64,000 nucleotides of DNA. It comes from Rubrivivax sp. GTDB lineage: Bacteria; Pseudomonadota; Gammaproteobacteria; Burkholderiales; Burkholderiaceae_C. The stretch is taken from the NCBI GenBank assembly GCA_019635315.1, contig JAHBZT010000004.1, positions 186,001 to 250,000 on the forward strand, given 5' to 3'. Below the pieces are notes generated by a model. It searched no databases. It saw nothing but the letters and a program-made list of their open reading frames with translations, and was not told where the DNA came from. This document shows, piece by piece, positions 20,260 to 31,511 of the stretch. Position numbers and translations under genes: made by a program. Position 1 is the stretch's first letter. Each line of letters starts with the position of its first letter.

Positions 20260-21186
20260 ATGAACACATCGGAGGCCAAACGTGTCCTCGAGACGGCGCT
20301 GATCTGCGCCGCCGCCCCGCTGCCGCTGGCCGACATGAAGTCGCTGTTCGACGGCGAGGTCGGCAGCGACACGCTGCGCGTGCTGCTCGACGAGCTGTCG
20401 CGCGACTGGGCCGACCGCGGCGTCGAGCTCGTCGCGCTGGCCGGCGGCTGGCGCTTCCAGAGCCGGCCCGAGATGCGCCCCTGGCTGGACCGCCTGCACC
20501 CGGAGAAGCCGCCGAAGTATTCGCGCGCGGCGCTCGAGACGCTGGCCATCGTCGCCTACCGGCAGCCGGTGACGCGCGGCGACATCGAGGACATCCGCGG
20601 CGTCACCGTCAGCAGCCACATCGTCAAGCAGCTCGAGGACCGCGGCTGGATCGAGGCCATCGGCTACCGCGAGGCACCCGGCCGCCCGGCGCTGTATGCG
20701 ACGACGCGCCAGTTTCTCGACGACCTGGGGCTGGCCAGCCTGGACCAGCTGCCGCCGCTCGAGGGCCCCGGCGCGCAGGCGGCCGAGGTGCTGGCGGCGC
20801 TGCAGGACGCGCCGCCGCTGCTGGGCGAGGCGCAGGCGGCGCTGCCGTTGGACGGCGACGCGGCCCCGGCGACCGACGGCGCCGCGGTGGCCGAGGCGAT
20901 CCCCGAAGAGGCCCTGCACGACGCCGGCGACGCCGTCGCCGCGCCCATCGATGCGCCCGTCGATGCGGCCGTCGATTCGGCCGTCGATTCGGCCGTCGAT
21001 TCGGCCGTCGATTCGGCCGTCGATTCGGCCGTCGATGCGGCCGACGCCGACGCACTCGCTCCGCAGGCCGGTGCCACCGACGCCGTCCGCGACGACGCGG
21101 ACGCGGCGGCAACGCCTGACCACGAGACCCCCGCCGCGCCGGAGCGCCCGGCGGCACCCACCACCCCCACCGACGCCCCTGCATGA
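20260..21186 (+). CDS. scpB: Segregation and condensation protein B
   Basis: 308 residues from the ATG at 20260 ([16 protein letters not shown]); a GTG at 20236 would add 8. ScpB forms part of the SMC-ScpA-ScpB condensin that compacts the chromosome. The two winged-helix domains occupy about the first 170 residues ([20 protein letters not shown], then [20 protein letters not shown]). The remaining 135 residues are an Ala/Asp/Pro-rich low-complexity tail with a 12-bp tandem array coding VDSA units. Normal ScpB is about 190-250 residues. No scpA is adjacent. The stop overlaps rluB in ATGA. Confidence 0.92.
   Translation: MNTSEAKRVLETALICAAAPLPLADMKSLFDGEVGSDTLRVLLDELSRDWADRGVELVALAGGWRFQSRPEMRPWLDRLHPEKPPKYSRAALETLAIVAYRQPVTRGDIEDIRGVTVSSHIVKQLEDRGWIEAIGYREAPGRPALYATTRQFLDDLGLASLDQLPPLEGPGAQAAEVLAALQDAPPLLGEAQAALPLDGDAAPATDGAAVAEAIPEEALHDAGDAVAAPIDAPVDAAVDSAVDSAVDSAVDSAVDSAVDAADADALAPQAGATDAVRDDADAAATPDHETPAAPERPAAPTTPTDAPA
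20947..21042 (+). repeat. 12-bp tandem repeat inside scpB, eight units
   Basis: Five identical gtcgattcggcc units (20971-21030) are flanked by three degenerate ones. They encode IDAP-VDAA-(VDSA)x5-VDAA. Unit length is a multiple of three, so copy-number change would alter the tail length without shifting the frame. Confidence 0.9.
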
Positions 21187-23456
21187 ACGCATCCGACGCC
21201 GACCCCTTGCCGCCGCCTGCAGGCGACCCCACGGCCGGCGATGCGCCCGCCGAGGCGCCCAAGCGCCGCCGGGCCCCGCGCAAGACGGCCGCCGCCCCCG
21301 AAGCCCCCGAAGGCAGCCAGCCAGCCGCCACGCCCGAGGCGGCCGCGCCGGCCCAGCCGGCCGAGGCAGCTGCCGCGGTGGAGGCCGCCAAGCCGGCGCG
21401 CGCGCCGCGCCGGCGCAAGCCGGCAGAGTTTGCCGCGAGCACGGAGCCGGCCGCCGGCCCGCAGACCGGATCGGCGGCCGAAGCAGGGCCCGCATCGCAT
21501 GACGGCAGGCCGCTGACGGCCGATGCCGCGCAGGCGCCGCCACCCGCGGGCGACGCGGTGCCTGCGGGGGCCGCGGGCGCGGAGGCTCCCGAACTCACTC
21601 AGGGCGCCGCGTCCGAGGGCGGCGCCGGTGACGGCGAGCGCGGTCCCGGGGGCCGGCGCGGCCGCAACCGCCGTCGCGGCCGTCGCGGCGGCGATCGGGC
21701 GCGCGACGTCGCACCGGCCGACGCGGCCGAAGGCGCCGGCGCCTCGGCGCCGGCCCGGCTGCCGGCCGACGTCGGCGAGGTCTTCGCCCAACTGCTGTCC
21801 GGCGAGTTCGACAGCCAGGAGGCGCCGGCGGACGATCTCTTGCTGAGCGCGGGCGACGAGCAGCCCGCGCCGGCAGCGGGCGCGGCCCCGTTCGAACCGC
21901 CGGCTGCCGAAGCCGACGCGACGCCGGCGCAGGCCGACGGGGCCGCGGCCGAGCCGGGCCTGGCGACGGCCGACGAGCAGGCGCCGCCGGGCGCCGACGC
22001 GGCCGCCGCGCGCCGCGTGCTGGCGCCCGAACGCGACGCGCCCAAGCTGCACAAGGTGCTGGCCCAGGCCGGCGTCGGTTCGCGCCGCGACCTCGAGCAG
22101 ATGATCGTCGAGGGCCGCGTCGCGGTGAACGGCGAGCCGGCGCACACCGGGCAGCGCATCTCCTTCGGCGACCGCATCACCGTCGACGGCAAGCCGGTCA
22201 AGGTGCGCATCGCGCCGCCGCTGCCGCGCGTCCTGGCCTACCACAAGCCGGCCGGCGAGGTGGTCACGCACGACGACCCGCAGCAGCGGCCGACCGTCTT
22301 CCGCCGCCTGCCGCGGCTGCCGCAGGGCAAGTGGCAGTCGGTCGGCCGGCTGGACATCAATACCGAAGGCCTGCTGCTGTTCACCAACTCGGGCGAGCTG
22401 GCCAACCAGCTGATGCACCCGCGTTTCGGCGTCGAGCGCGAATATGCGGTGCGTTCGCTGGGCGTGCTGGACGACGAGCAGCGCCAGCGCCTGCTCGACG
22501 GCGTCGAGATCGACGGCCAGCGCTGCGCCTTCAAGAGCATCGCCGACGGCGGCGGCGAGGGTGTCAACCACTGGTACCGCGTGATCATCACCGAGGGCCG
22601 CAACCGCGAGGTGCGGCGCCTGTTCGAGGCCGTCGGCCATGCGGTGAGCCGGCTGATCCGCATCCGCTATGGCAGCGTGGTGCTGCCACGCGGCCTGCGG
22701 CGCGGCGTGTGGGTCGACCTGAGCGAGCACGACGTGCGTGCGCTGCGCCGCCTGGCCGCCGGTCCGGCCGCGGCGGCGCAGGCCGAGCGCAGCGAACGGG
22801 GCGAGCGCGGCGACCGCGGCGACCGGCGCGGCCGCAACAAGCGCCGCGGCGGCCCGCGGCCCGACGGCAGCCTGCCGCGGCCCGAACGCCTGGAGCGCGC
22901 CGATCGTCCCGACCGCGGCGAACGCCCGCCACGCGCGCCGCGCGCGGAGCCGGGCGAGGGCGGCGCGATCCCCAACCCGCTGATGCAGACCTACGACCGC
23001 CGCGCGATTCAGCAGGAGCGCCAGCGCCGGCGCGAGATTCCCGAGGACGGCCCGATCCCGAACCCGCTGCAGCAGACCTACGACAAGCGCGCGCTGCAGA
23101 AGGACCGGGCGCCCAAGCGCGAGATTCCCGAGGACGGCCCGATCCCCAACCCGCTGCAGCAGACCTACGACCGGCGCTTCGCGCAGGGCGGCGGCGGGCT
23201 CGGCGGCCTGCCGGGCCTGGGGGGCGGCAAGCCCCGCCGCAAGGGCGCCAAGGGTCCGGGCAAGGGGCCGGGCAAGGGCGGCCCCGGGGGTCCGGGCGGC
23301 CAGGGCAAGGGCGGCGGCCAGCCCGACCCGCTGAAGACCGCGGTCGGCTACATCGGCGCCGACGCCTTCCTGCGCACCGGCGGCCGCGGCGGCAAGCGTG
23401 GCGGCGGGGGCGGTGGCGGCCCCGGCGGTGGTCGCGGCCGCCGCGGGCCGCGCTAG
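21183..23456 (+). CDS. rluB: 23S rRNA pseudouridine(2605) synthase RluB, with long extensions
   Basis: 757 residues, against about 290 in E. coli. The conserved core is in the middle: S4 domain from about 287 ([19 protein letters not shown]), then the catalytic domain with [13 protein letters not shown] (Asp near 391) and [15 protein letters not shown]. The first 285 residues are Ala/Pro/Glu-rich, with an RNA-binding-like [12 protein letters not shown] patch. The C-terminal third is Arg/Gly-rich and holds three copies of a motif around [13 protein letters not shown], ending in a Gly-rich tail. The core function is secure; the tails may bind RNA or be disordered. Coupled to scpB by a 4-base overlap. 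Confidence 0.92.
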   Translation: MNASDADPLPPPAGDPTAGDAPAEAPKRRRAPRKTAAAPEAPEGSQPAATPEAAAPAQPAEAAAAVEAAKPARAPRRRKPAEFAASTEPAAGPQTGSAAEAGPASHDGRPLTADAAQAPPPAGDAVPAGAAGAEAPELTQGAASEGGAGDGERGPGGRRGRNRRRGRRGGDRARDVAPADAAEGAGASAPARLPADVGEVFAQLLSGEFDSQEAPADDLLLSAGDEQPAPAAGAAPFEPPAAEADATPAQADGAAAEPGLATADEQAPPGADAAAARRVLAPERDAPKLHKVLAQAGVGSRRDLEQMIVEGRVAVNGEPAHTGQRISFGDRITVDGKPVKVRIAPPLPRVLAYHKPAGEVVTHDDPQQRPTVFRRLPRLPQGKWQSVGRLDINTEGLLLFTNSGELANQLMHPRFGVEREYAVRSLGVLDDEQRQRLLDGVEIDGQRCAFKSIADGGGEGVNHWYRVIITEGRNREVRRLFEAVGHAVSRLIRIRYGSVVLPRGLRRGVWVDLSEHDVRALRRLAAGPAAAAQAERSERGERGDRGDRRGRNKRRGGPRPDGSLPRPERLERADRPDRGERPPRAPRAEPGEGGAIPNPLMQTYDRRAIQQERQRRREIPEDGPIPNPLQQTYDKRALQKDRAPKREIPEDGPIPNPLQQTYDRRFAQGGGGLGGLPGLGGGKPRRKGAKGPGKGPGKGGPGGPGGQGKGGGQPDPLKTAVGYIGADAFLRTGGRGGKRGGGGGGGPGGGRGRRGPR

Positions 23457-23483
23457 GCCCGCGCTGCCGCGCCGCCCCCGGGC

Positions 23484-23489
23484 TAGAAT
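23484..23489 (+). promoter_or_regulatory. Candidate -10 box for ndk
   Basis: TAGAAT, 43 bases before the ndk start, fits a sigma-70 -10 box. The expected -35 region shows no consensus. Confidence 0.4.
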
Positions 23490-23531
23490 ACAAGGCTTTG
23501 CCAAGTCGTTGATTTTTCTGGAGAACTCTTC

Positions 23532-23957
23532 ATGGCCGTTGAACGCACCCTGTCGATCATCAAGCCCGATGCCGTGGCCAAGAACGTGATCGGCCAGATC
23601 TATGCCCGCTTCGAGGCCGCCGGCCTGAAGATCGTCGCGGCGAAGATGGCGCACCTCTCGCGCGGCGAGGCCGAGGCCTTCTACGCTGTGCACAAGGCGC
23701 GCCCGTTCTTCAACGACCTCGTCGCCTTCATGATCAGCGGCCCGGTGATGATCCAGGTGCTGGAAGGCGAAGGCGCGATCGCGAAGAACCGCGAGCTGAT
23801 GGGCGCCACCGACCCGAAGAAGGCCGAGAAGGGCACCATCCGCGCCGACTTCGCCGACAGCATCGACGCCAATGCGGTGCACGGCTCGGACGCGCCGGAG
23901 ACCGCCGCCGTCGAGGTGGCGTTCTTCTTCCCCGGCATGAACGTCTACAGCCGCTGA
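23532..23957 (+). CDS. ndk: Nucleoside diphosphate kinase
   Basis: 141 residues, exactly the family length. It moves the gamma phosphate from ATP to NDPs through a phosphohistidine. The active-site histidine is in [12 protein letters not shown], and the N-terminus [15 protein letters not shown] is the canonical NTP-binding start. CTGGAG about 8 bases before the ATG serves as ribosome binding site. It precedes rlmN, from which it is separated by copy B of the dispersed repeat. Confidence 0.98.
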   Translation: MAVERTLSIIKPDAVAKNVIGQIYARFEAAGLKIVAAKMAHLSRGEAEAFYAVHKARPFFNDLVAFMISGPVMIQVLEGEGAIAKNRELMGATDPKKAEKGTIRADFADSIDANAVHGSDAPETAAVEVAFFFPGMNVYSR

Positions 23958-23959
23958 GC

Positions 23960-24036
23960 GTGAGCCCCCACGCTTCCTTCGGTCGCTGCCCCCCGAGGGG
24001 GCTCACGCAGCGGACCGGCGAAGCCGGATCCGCGCG
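23960..24036 (+). repeat. Dispersed intergenic repeat, copy B, uninterrupted
   Basis: Same family as 15801-15954. Order: gcgtgagcccccacgc, ggtcgctgccc, a gccccc-cga-gggggc hairpin, then cggaccggcgaagccggatc. It sits between ndk and rlmN, in the same orientation relative to the flanking genes as copy A. Confidence 0.7.
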
Positions 24037-24060
24037 TGGGCTTGGCTGGAGGCGTCGGGT

Positions 24061-25224
24061 GTGACGGGCGGGTCGACCTTGGTGAACCTGCTCGACTTCG
24101 ACCTCGACGGCCTCGCGGCCTGGTGCGAGGGCCTGGGCGAGAAGCGCTTCCGCGCAGTGCAGCTGTTCCGCTGGATCCACCAGAAGGGCGCTGCCGACTT
24201 CGCGCAGATGTCGGACCTGGCGAAGAGCCTGCGCGACAAGCTCTCCGGCGCGGCCGAGCTGCGCGGCCTGCAGGTCATCAGCGAGCAGCGCTCGGCCGAC
24301 GGCACCGTGAAGTGGCTGTTCGACGTCGGCGGCGGCAACGCCGTCGAGTCGGTCTTCATCCCCGAGGACGACCGCGGCACGCTGTGCATCAGTTCGCAGG
24401 CCGGCTGCGCGGTCGGCTGCCGCTTCTGCAGCACCGGCCACCAGGGCTTCAGCCGCAACCTGACGACGGGCGAGATCGTCGCCCAGCTGTGGTTTGCCGA
24501 GCACCGTCTGCGCGCCGCTGCGAACTCGCAGGAACGCCAGATCGACAACGTCGTGATGATGGGCATGGGCGAGCCGCTGCAGAACTATGCGGCGCTGGTG
24601 CCGGCGCTGACGATCATGCTGGACGATCATGGCTACGGGCTCTCGCGCCGCCGCGTCACGGTGTCGACCTCGGGCGTCGTGCCGATGATCGACCGCCTGC
24701 GCGAGGACTGCCCGGCGGCGCTGGCGGTGTCGCTGCATGCGCCCGACGACGCGCTGCGCGACCAGCTCGTGCCGCTGAACCGAAAGTACCCGCTGGCCGA
24801 ACTGCTGGCCACCTGCCGGCGCTACCTGGACGCGGCGCCACGCGACTTCATCACCTTCGAGTACTGCATGCTCGACGGCGTCAACGACGCGCCCGAGCAG
24901 GCGCAGGAACTGGTGCGGCTGGTCAGCGGCCAGTCGGCCGCCAGCCGCGGCGTCGGCCGCGTGCCCTGCAAGCTCAACCTGATCCCGTTCAACCCCTTCC
25001 CGGCCTCCGGGCTGAAGCGTTCGCCGCGCGAGCGCGTGATCGCCTTCGCGAAGGTGCTGCAGGATGCCGGCATCGTGACCACCATCCGCAAGACGCGCGG
25101 CGACGACATCGCGGCGGCCTGCGGGCAGCTCGCCGGCGAGGTCCAGGACCGCACCAACGCGCGCGAGCGCCTGGCGCGCCGTCGCGAAACCATCCCGATC
25201 GCCGTCGCCGGAGACGCCGCATGA
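24061..25224 (+). CDS. rlmN: Dual-specificity rRNA/tRNA adenine-C2 methyltransferase RlmN
   Basis: 387 residues. Radical SAM enzyme that methylates C2 of A2503 in 23S rRNA and A37 in some tRNAs. The CxxxCxxC cluster is at Cys116, Cys120 and Cys123 ([12 protein letters not shown]). GMGEPLQNY and [18 protein letters not shown] are family hallmarks. The start is GTG at 24061, supported by GGAGG 8 bases upstream; an in-frame GTG at 24082 would remove seven residues. The stop overlaps pilF in ATGA. Confidence 0.96.
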   Translation: MTGGSTLVNLLDFDLDGLAAWCEGLGEKRFRAVQLFRWIHQKGAADFAQMSDLAKSLRDKLSGAAELRGLQVISEQRSADGTVKWLFDVGGGNAVESVFIPEDDRGTLCISSQAGCAVGCRFCSTGHQGFSRNLTTGEIVAQLWFAEHRLRAAANSQERQIDNVVMMGMGEPLQNYAALVPALTIMLDDHGYGLSRRRVTVSTSGVVPMIDRLREDCPAALAVSLHAPDDALRDQLVPLNRKYPLAELLATCRRYLDAAPRDFITFEYCMLDGVNDAPEQAQELVRLVSGQSAASRGVGRVPCKLNLIPFNPFPASGLKRSPRERVIAFAKVLQDAGIVTTIRKTRGDDIAAACGQLAGEVQDRTNARERLARRRETIPIAVAGDAA

Positions 25225-26009
25225 CGAAGTCCCTCGCCGGCAGCATGGCCGCCGTGCTCGCGGCCGCGCTGCTGCTCGGCGGCTGCGTCGCGGTGGCGCC
25301 CGACGGCACGCCGCGCGCACCCGAATCGGCCGGCGACCCCGAGCGCCTGGCCCAGGTGCGGCTGGCGCTGGCCGCCGAGTACCTGGGCCGCGGCCAGCCG
25401 GAGATCGCGCTCACCGAGGTGAAGCGTGCGCTGGCGGCCAGGCCGGACATGCCCGAGGCGCATGCGCTGCAGGGCGTCATCCAGGCCCGCCTGGGCGACC
25501 CGCGCCAGGCCGACGAGAGTTTCCAGCGCGCGCTGCGCCTGAACCCGCGCAGCGGCGAGACGATGCACCAGTACGGCTGGTTCCTGTGCCAGGAACGCCG
25601 CTACGACGACGCCCAGGTGATGTTCGAGCGCGCGCTCGCGCAGCCGCAGTACCGCAACGGCATGGAGACCCTGTTCTGGCAGGGCGTGTGCCAGGCGCGC
25701 GCCGGCCGCTGGGAGGCGGCCGAGCGGTCGCTGTCGCGCAGTTACGAGCTGGACCCGTCGAACCCGGTCACCGCCTACAACCTCGCCGAGGTGCTGCTGC
25801 AGCGCGGCGAGCTCGAGCGCGCGCGCTTCTACGCGCGGCGCATCAACAGCCAGCCGGCCCAGGTCACCGCGCAGAGCCTGTGGCTGGCGGCGCGCATCGA
25901 GCACCGCGCCGGCAACCGCGACGACCTGCGCGACCTCGGCCGCCAGCTGCGCGAGCGCTTCCCGCAATCGACCGAGACCCTGCAATTCGAGCGGGGCCGC
26001 TTCGAATGA
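25221..26009 (+). CDS. pilF: Type IV pilus biogenesis/stability lipoprotein PilF (PilW), TPR protein
   Basis: 262 residues. Lipobox LLGGC (Cys22) marks an outer-membrane lipoprotein. Several tetratricopeptide repeats follow ([57 protein letters not shown]). PilF acts as pilotin for the PilQ secretin of type IV pili. The rlmN-pilF-rodZ-ispG-hisS order is a standard proteobacterial arrangement and supports the name. It overlaps both neighbours by 4 bases. Confidence 0.9.
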   Translation: MTKSLAGSMAAVLAAALLLGGCVAVAPDGTPRAPESAGDPERLAQVRLALAAEYLGRGQPEIALTEVKRALAARPDMPEAHALQGVIQARLGDPRQADESFQRALRLNPRSGETMHQYGWFLCQERRYDDAQVMFERALAQPQYRNGMETLFWQGVCQARAGRWEAAERSLSRSYELDPSNPVTAYNLAEVLLQRGELERARFYARRINSQPAQVTAQSLWLAARIEHRAGNRDDLRDLGRQLRERFPQSTETLQFERGRFE

Positions 26010-26925
26010 CCGATTCCGTTCCCGACAAGGCCAGCCCCGGCGCGCTGCTGCGCGCCGCGCGCGAGAAGCAGGGCCTGCACATCGCGGCGCTGGCCGCCGC
26101 GATCAAGGTCGCGCCGCGCAAGCTGGATGCGCTGGAGAACGACCGCTGGCACGAGCTGCCCGACGCCACCTTCACGCGCGCGCTGGCGCAGACGGTGTGC
26201 CGCACGCTGAAGATCGACGCGCGCCCGGTGCTGGACCTGCTGCCCGCCGCCGGCTCGGTGGCGCTGGAACCCGCCGGCGGCGGCCTCAATATGCCGTTCG
26301 AGGGCCCGCCGGGGCGCGAGGGGCCGGCCGCCGCCAGCTTCGCGATCCGGCCCATGGTGTGGGCGGCGGCGGTGCTGATGGTCGCCGCGGTCATCGTCTA
26401 TGTCCTGCCCGAGGGGCTGTTCGGGCGCTTCGCCGGGCCGTCCGCGCCGGCGCCGGTGGCCACGCCGGCCGCGCTGCCGGCGCCGGCGGTGGTCGTCGGC
26501 GTCGCGCCGGCGCCAGCGACGCCGCAAGCCGCGCCGGCTGGCGCTGCATCGGCGCCCGCGGTGGCGGCGGTGGAGGCGCGTCGGGCGTCGCGGGTCTGGC
26601 AGCAGCGGCGTCCGCCGCGCCGGCTGAACCGGCCGGCGAGACCGTCTTCGCGGCGCCGCCGGCGCCCGCGGCCAGCGAGCCGCAGGTGGCGCGCCTGGTG
26701 CAGCTGTCGACCAGCGAGGCCTCGTGGATCGAGGTGCGCGACGCGCGCGACCGCGTGCTGCTGTCGCGCACCGTGCAGCCCGGCGAGAGCGTGGGGCTGG
26801 ACGGCACGCTGCCGATCCGCCTGGTCATCGGCAATGCCGGCGCGACCGAACTGTCGTTCCGTGGCAAGCCGGTCGAACTGGCGCCGCGCACGCGCGACAA
26901 CGTGGCCCGCGTGGAACTGCAGTGA
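26006..26925 (+). pseudogene. rodZ: RodZ-like cell-shape protein, reading frame broken by an apparent one-base deletion
   Basis: The N-terminal part from 26006 has a helix-turn-helix domain ([20 protein letters not shown]), a membrane segment near [19 protein letters not shown] and an Ala/Pro linker. The C-terminal DUF4115 domain ([20 protein letters not shown], then [18 protein letters not shown]) is intact but lies in another frame, ending at 26925. The two frames join naturally if one G is added near 26577-26580. RodZ links MreB to the membrane and sets rod shape. As sequenced, the first frame has no stop before ispG. A sequencing error in this G-rich stretch is the simplest explanation; a real indel or recoding cannot be excluded. 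Confidence 0.8.
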
Positions 26926-26965
26926 CGCCCTGCGCAGGCCGCCTGGCCGTCTTCCGGAGCGCCCC

Positions 26966-28243
26966 ATGAACGCACCCGACCCCGTGGACATCATCGAGGC
27001 CGCGAGCCCGGCGCCGCGGCGCAGCCGCCAGGCGCGCGTGGCCTGGGGCGATCATGTCGTGACGATAGGCGGCGACGCGCCGGTGCGCGTGCAGAGCATG
27101 ACCAACACCGACACGGTGGACGTCATCGGCACCGCGATCCAGGTCAAGGAACTGGCGCAGGCCGGCAGCGAACTGGTGCGCATCACCGTCAACACGCCCG
27201 AGGCCGCCGAGGCGGTGCCGCACATCCGCGAGCAGCTCGACCGCATGGGCATCGCGGTGCCGCTGGTCGGCGACTTCCACTACAACGGCCACCGCCTGCT
27301 GACCGACTATCCGGCCATGGCCCGGGCGCTGAGCAAGTACCGCATCAACCCGGGCAACGTCGGCAAGGGCGACAAGCGCGACCGCCAGTTCGCGATGATG
27401 GTCGAGGCCGCGGCCCGGCACGACAAGGTCGTGCGCATCGGCGTCAACTGGGGCAGCCTGGACCAGGACCTGCTGGCCCAGCTGATGGACGACAACGGCC
27501 GCCGCGCGCAGCCGCTGGACGCGAAGCAGGTGATGTACCAGGCGCTGGTGCAGAGCGCGCTGACCTCGGCCGACCATGCGCGCGAGCTGGGCCTCAACCC
27601 GGACAACATCATCATCAGCTGCAAGGTCAGCGGCGTGCAGGACCTGATCAGCGTCTACCGCGCGCTGGCGCGGCGCTGCGACTATGCGCTGCACCTGGGG
27701 CTGACCGAAGCCGGCATGGGCACCAAGGGCACGGTGGCCAGCGCCGCGGCGCTGGCGGTGCTGCTGCAGGAGGGCATCGGCGACACGATCCGCGTCAGCC
27801 TGACGCCGCAGCCGGGCGAGGCGCGCACGCAGGAGGTCGTCGTCGCGCTCGAGATCCTGCAGGCGCTGGGCCTGCGCCAGTTCAACCCCAGCGTCACCGC
27901 CTGCCCCGGCTGCGGCCGCACGACCAGCACCACGTTCCAGGAACTGGCCAAGCAGATCGACGACTTCCTGCGCGCGCAGATGCCGGTCTGGAAGGCGAAA
28001 TACCCGGGCGTGGAGACGATGAAGGTCGCGGTGATGGGCTGCATCGTCAACGGCCCCGGCGAGAGCAAGCATGCCGACATCGGCATCAGCCTGCCCGGCA
28101 CCGGCGAGGCGCCGGCGGCGCCGGTCTTCATCGACGGCGAGAAGGCGATGACGCTGCGCGGCGAGGGCATCGCCGCGGAGTTCCACCGCATCGTCGAGGG
28201 CTACATCGAGCGTCGCTTCGGCGCCGGCGCGACCGCGCGCTGA
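26966..28243 (+). CDS. ispG: 4-hydroxy-3-methylbut-2-enyl diphosphate synthase (flavodoxin)
   Basis: 425 residues. [4Fe-4S] enzyme of the MEP isoprenoid pathway that converts ME-cPP to HMBPP. The cluster cysteines are in [11 protein letters not shown] and in [10 protein letters not shown]. The N-terminal TIM barrel shows [11 protein letters not shown] and ADFHYNGH-like ([11 protein letters not shown]) segments. The ATG at 26966 has GGAG about 8 bases upstream. Because of the rodZ frameshift the open frame continues upstream through rodZ in the same phase. dxr, an earlier step of the same pathway, is at 50.8 kb. Confidence 0.97.
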   Translation: MNAPDPVDIIEAASPAPRRSRQARVAWGDHVVTIGGDAPVRVQSMTNTDTVDVIGTAIQVKELAQAGSELVRITVNTPEAAEAVPHIREQLDRMGIAVPLVGDFHYNGHRLLTDYPAMARALSKYRINPGNVGKGDKRDRQFAMMVEAAARHDKVVRIGVNWGSLDQDLLAQLMDDNGRRAQPLDAKQVMYQALVQSALTSADHARELGLNPDNIIISCKVSGVQDLISVYRALARRCDYALHLGLTEAGMGTKGTVASAAALAVLLQEGIGDTIRVSLTPQPGEARTQEVVVALEILQALGLRQFNPSVTACPGCGRTTSTTFQELAKQIDDFLRAQMPVWKAKYPGVETMKVAVMGCIVNGPGESKHADIGISLPGTGEAPAAPVFIDGEKAMTLRGEGIAAEFHRIVEGYIERRFGAGATAR

Positions 28244-28305
28244 CGCGCCGGCCCGCCCGCCGCCCCCGGGGCTCACCGACCGCGCCGCCGTGCGCCGCAG
28301 TTCTC

Positions 28306-29628
<1,323 letters not shown>

Positions 29629-29669
29629 TCGCCGGCTTTCGCCTTTCACGCCCGCACACCACGAGACCC

Positions 29670-30359
29670 ATGGCCACCCAACTCGACCTGCAGGAGCAGG
29701 AACAGCTCGACGCGCTGAAGGCGTTCTGGAACAAGTACGGCAACCTGATCACCTGGACGCTGGTGCTGGCGCTGACCGCCTTCGCCGGCTGGAACGGCTG
29801 GAACTGGTGGCAGCGCGACCAGGCGCTGAAGGCCGGCGCGATGTTCGACGAGCTCGACCGCGCGGCGCAGGCCGGTGACGGCGAGCGCGCCGGCCGCGTC
29901 TTCAACGACCTGAAGGAGCGCTACCCGCGCACCGCCTTCGCGCAGCAGGGTGCGCTGGTCGCCGCGCGCGTGCAGTTCGACAAGGAGCAGCTCGACGGCG
30001 CGCGCGCCGCGCTCGCCTGGGCCGCCGACAACGGGCCCGAGGCCGAGCTGCGCACGGTGGCGCGGCTGCGCCTGGCCGCGCTGCAGTCCGAGGCCGGCCA
30101 GCACGACGAGGCGCTGGCCACCCTGGCCGGCGCCACGGCGCCGGGCTTCGAGGCGCTGGTCGCCGACCGCCGCGGCGACGTGCTGCTGGCCAAGGGCCAG
30201 CGCGACGAGGCGCGCGCCGCCTACCAGGCGGCCTGGAACGGCATGCCCGAGACGGTCGAATACCGGCGCCTGATCGAGGCCAAGCTGACGGCGCTGGGCG
30301 CCGCGCCGCTGCCGCCGGCGGCTGCCGCGTCGGCGGCCGCGTCCGGAGCCGGCAAGTGA
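29670..30359 (+). CDS. YfgM-like ancillary SecYEG translocon subunit
   Basis: 229 residues. The cytoplasmic N-terminus (DLQEQEQLDALKAFW) precedes one membrane helix at about 25-45, then a periplasmic TPR-like domain (ERAGRVFNDLKERYPRTAF ... LRLAALQSEAG) and an Ala-rich tail. In E. coli YfgM associates with PpiD at the SecYEG channel. The position between hisS and bamB is the same as in other Proteobacteria. The stop overlaps bamB in GTGA. Confidence 0.9.
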   Translation: MATQLDLQEQEQLDALKAFWNKYGNLITWTLVLALTAFAGWNGWNWWQRDQALKAGAMFDELDRAAQAGDGERAGRVFNDLKERYPRTAFAQQGALVAARVQFDKEQLDGARAALAWAADNGPEAELRTVARLRLAALQSEAGQHDEALATLAGATAPGFEALVADRRGDVLLAKGQRDEARAAYQAAWNGMPETVEYRRLIEAKLTALGAAPLPPAAAASAAASGAGK

Positions 30360-31495
30360 GGCTGGCGTTGTCCGCCGGCGTGCGGCCGTTCGCACGCCGC
30401 CTGGCGCTGCTGGGGGCCGCGCTGCTGCTCGCCGCCTGCGCCGCCGACCGGCCCAAGCCGACGCCGCTGCAGCCGCTGGAGCCGCGCATCGCCGGCCGCC
30501 AGGTGTGGTCGGCGCAGATCGGCGCGCTGCGCTTTCCGATGGTGCCGGCGGTGCGCGACGGCGTCTTCGTCGTCGCCTCGGGCGACGGCGAGATCAGCGC
30601 GCTGCAGGCCGACGACGGCCGGCTGCTGTGGCGGGCCAGCACCGGGGCGCCGCTGGCCGCCGGGGTCGGCAGCGACGGGCGCTTCACCGCCGTCGTGACG
30701 CGCGGCAACGAGGTCGTCACCTTCGACAGCGGGCGCGAGATCTGGCGCAAGCGCGTGCCCTCCAGCGTGGTGACGCCGCCGCTGGTGGCCGGCGAGCGGG
30801 TCTTCGTCAAGGGCGTGGACCGCGCCGTGCACGCCTTCGACGCCCTCGACGGCCGCCGCCTGTGGACGCTGCAGCGCCCGGGCGAGGCACTGACGCTGGC
30901 CCAGCCGGGCGTGCTGGCGGCCTTCCGCGACACGCTGCTGGTCGGCCAGGGCCCGCGCCTGACCGGCGTGGACCCGCTGCGCGGCACCGTGCGCTGGGAC
31001 GCGCCGATGGCGCAGCCGCGCGGCACCAACGAGGTCGAGCGCCTGGCCGACCTGGTCGGCCCGCCGGTGCGCGTCGGCGACCGCGTCTGCGCGCGCGCCT
31101 TCCAGTCCTCGGTGGCCTGCGCCGACGCCGCGCGCGGCGCCGTGCTGTGGTCGCGCAATGCCGCCGGCATCCATGCGGTCGGCGGCGACGCCGAGCTGCT
31201 GATCGGCGCCGACGCCAGCGACCGCATCACGGCCTGGCGCGCCACCACCGGCGACGTGGCGTGGAACAACGAGCAGCTGCTGTACCGCGGCCTCAGCGGC
31301 GCGCTGGTCGTCGGCCCGGTCGTCGTCTTCGGCGACAGCGAGGGCTACGTGCACTTCCTGTCGACGGCCACCGGCGAGCAGCAGCTGCGGCTGCCGACCA
31401 GCGGTGGCCCGGTCGTCGGCACGCCGGTGCTCAGCGGCCAGACACTGCTGGTGACCACGCGCGACGGCGGCCTGCACGCCTTCCGTCCCAACTGA
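30356..31495 (+). CDS. bamB: Outer membrane assembly lipoprotein BamB
   Basis: 379 residues. Signal with lipobox LLAAC (Cys28), then an eight-bladed beta-propeller of PQQ-like repeats ([46 protein letters not shown]). It scaffolds the Bam complex through BamA. It starts at GTG inside a 4-base overlap with yfgM and is followed after 16 bases by der. Confidence 0.96.
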   Translation: MRLALSAGVRPFARRLALLGAALLLAACAADRPKPTPLQPLEPRIAGRQVWSAQIGALRFPMVPAVRDGVFVVASGDGEISALQADDGRLLWRASTGAPLAAGVGSDGRFTAVVTRGNEVVTFDSGREIWRKRVPSSVVTPPLVAGERVFVKGVDRAVHAFDALDGRRLWTLQRPGEALTLAQPGVLAAFRDTLLVGQGPRLTGVDPLRGTVRWDAPMAQPRGTNEVERLADLVGPPVRVGDRVCARAFQSSVACADAARGAVLWSRNAAGIHAVGGDAELLIGADASDRITAWRATTGDVAWNNEQLLYRGLSGALVVGPVVVFGDSEGYVHFLSTATGEQQLRLPTSGGPVVGTPVLSGQTLLVTTRDGGLHAFRPN

Positions 31496-31511
31496 TCGCC
31501 ACGCGCGCACC

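Noticed and set aside
20947-21042. Short regular repeats as a CRISPR array
   Set aside because: The units are directly adjacent with no spacers, are in frame in scpB, and there are no cas genes.
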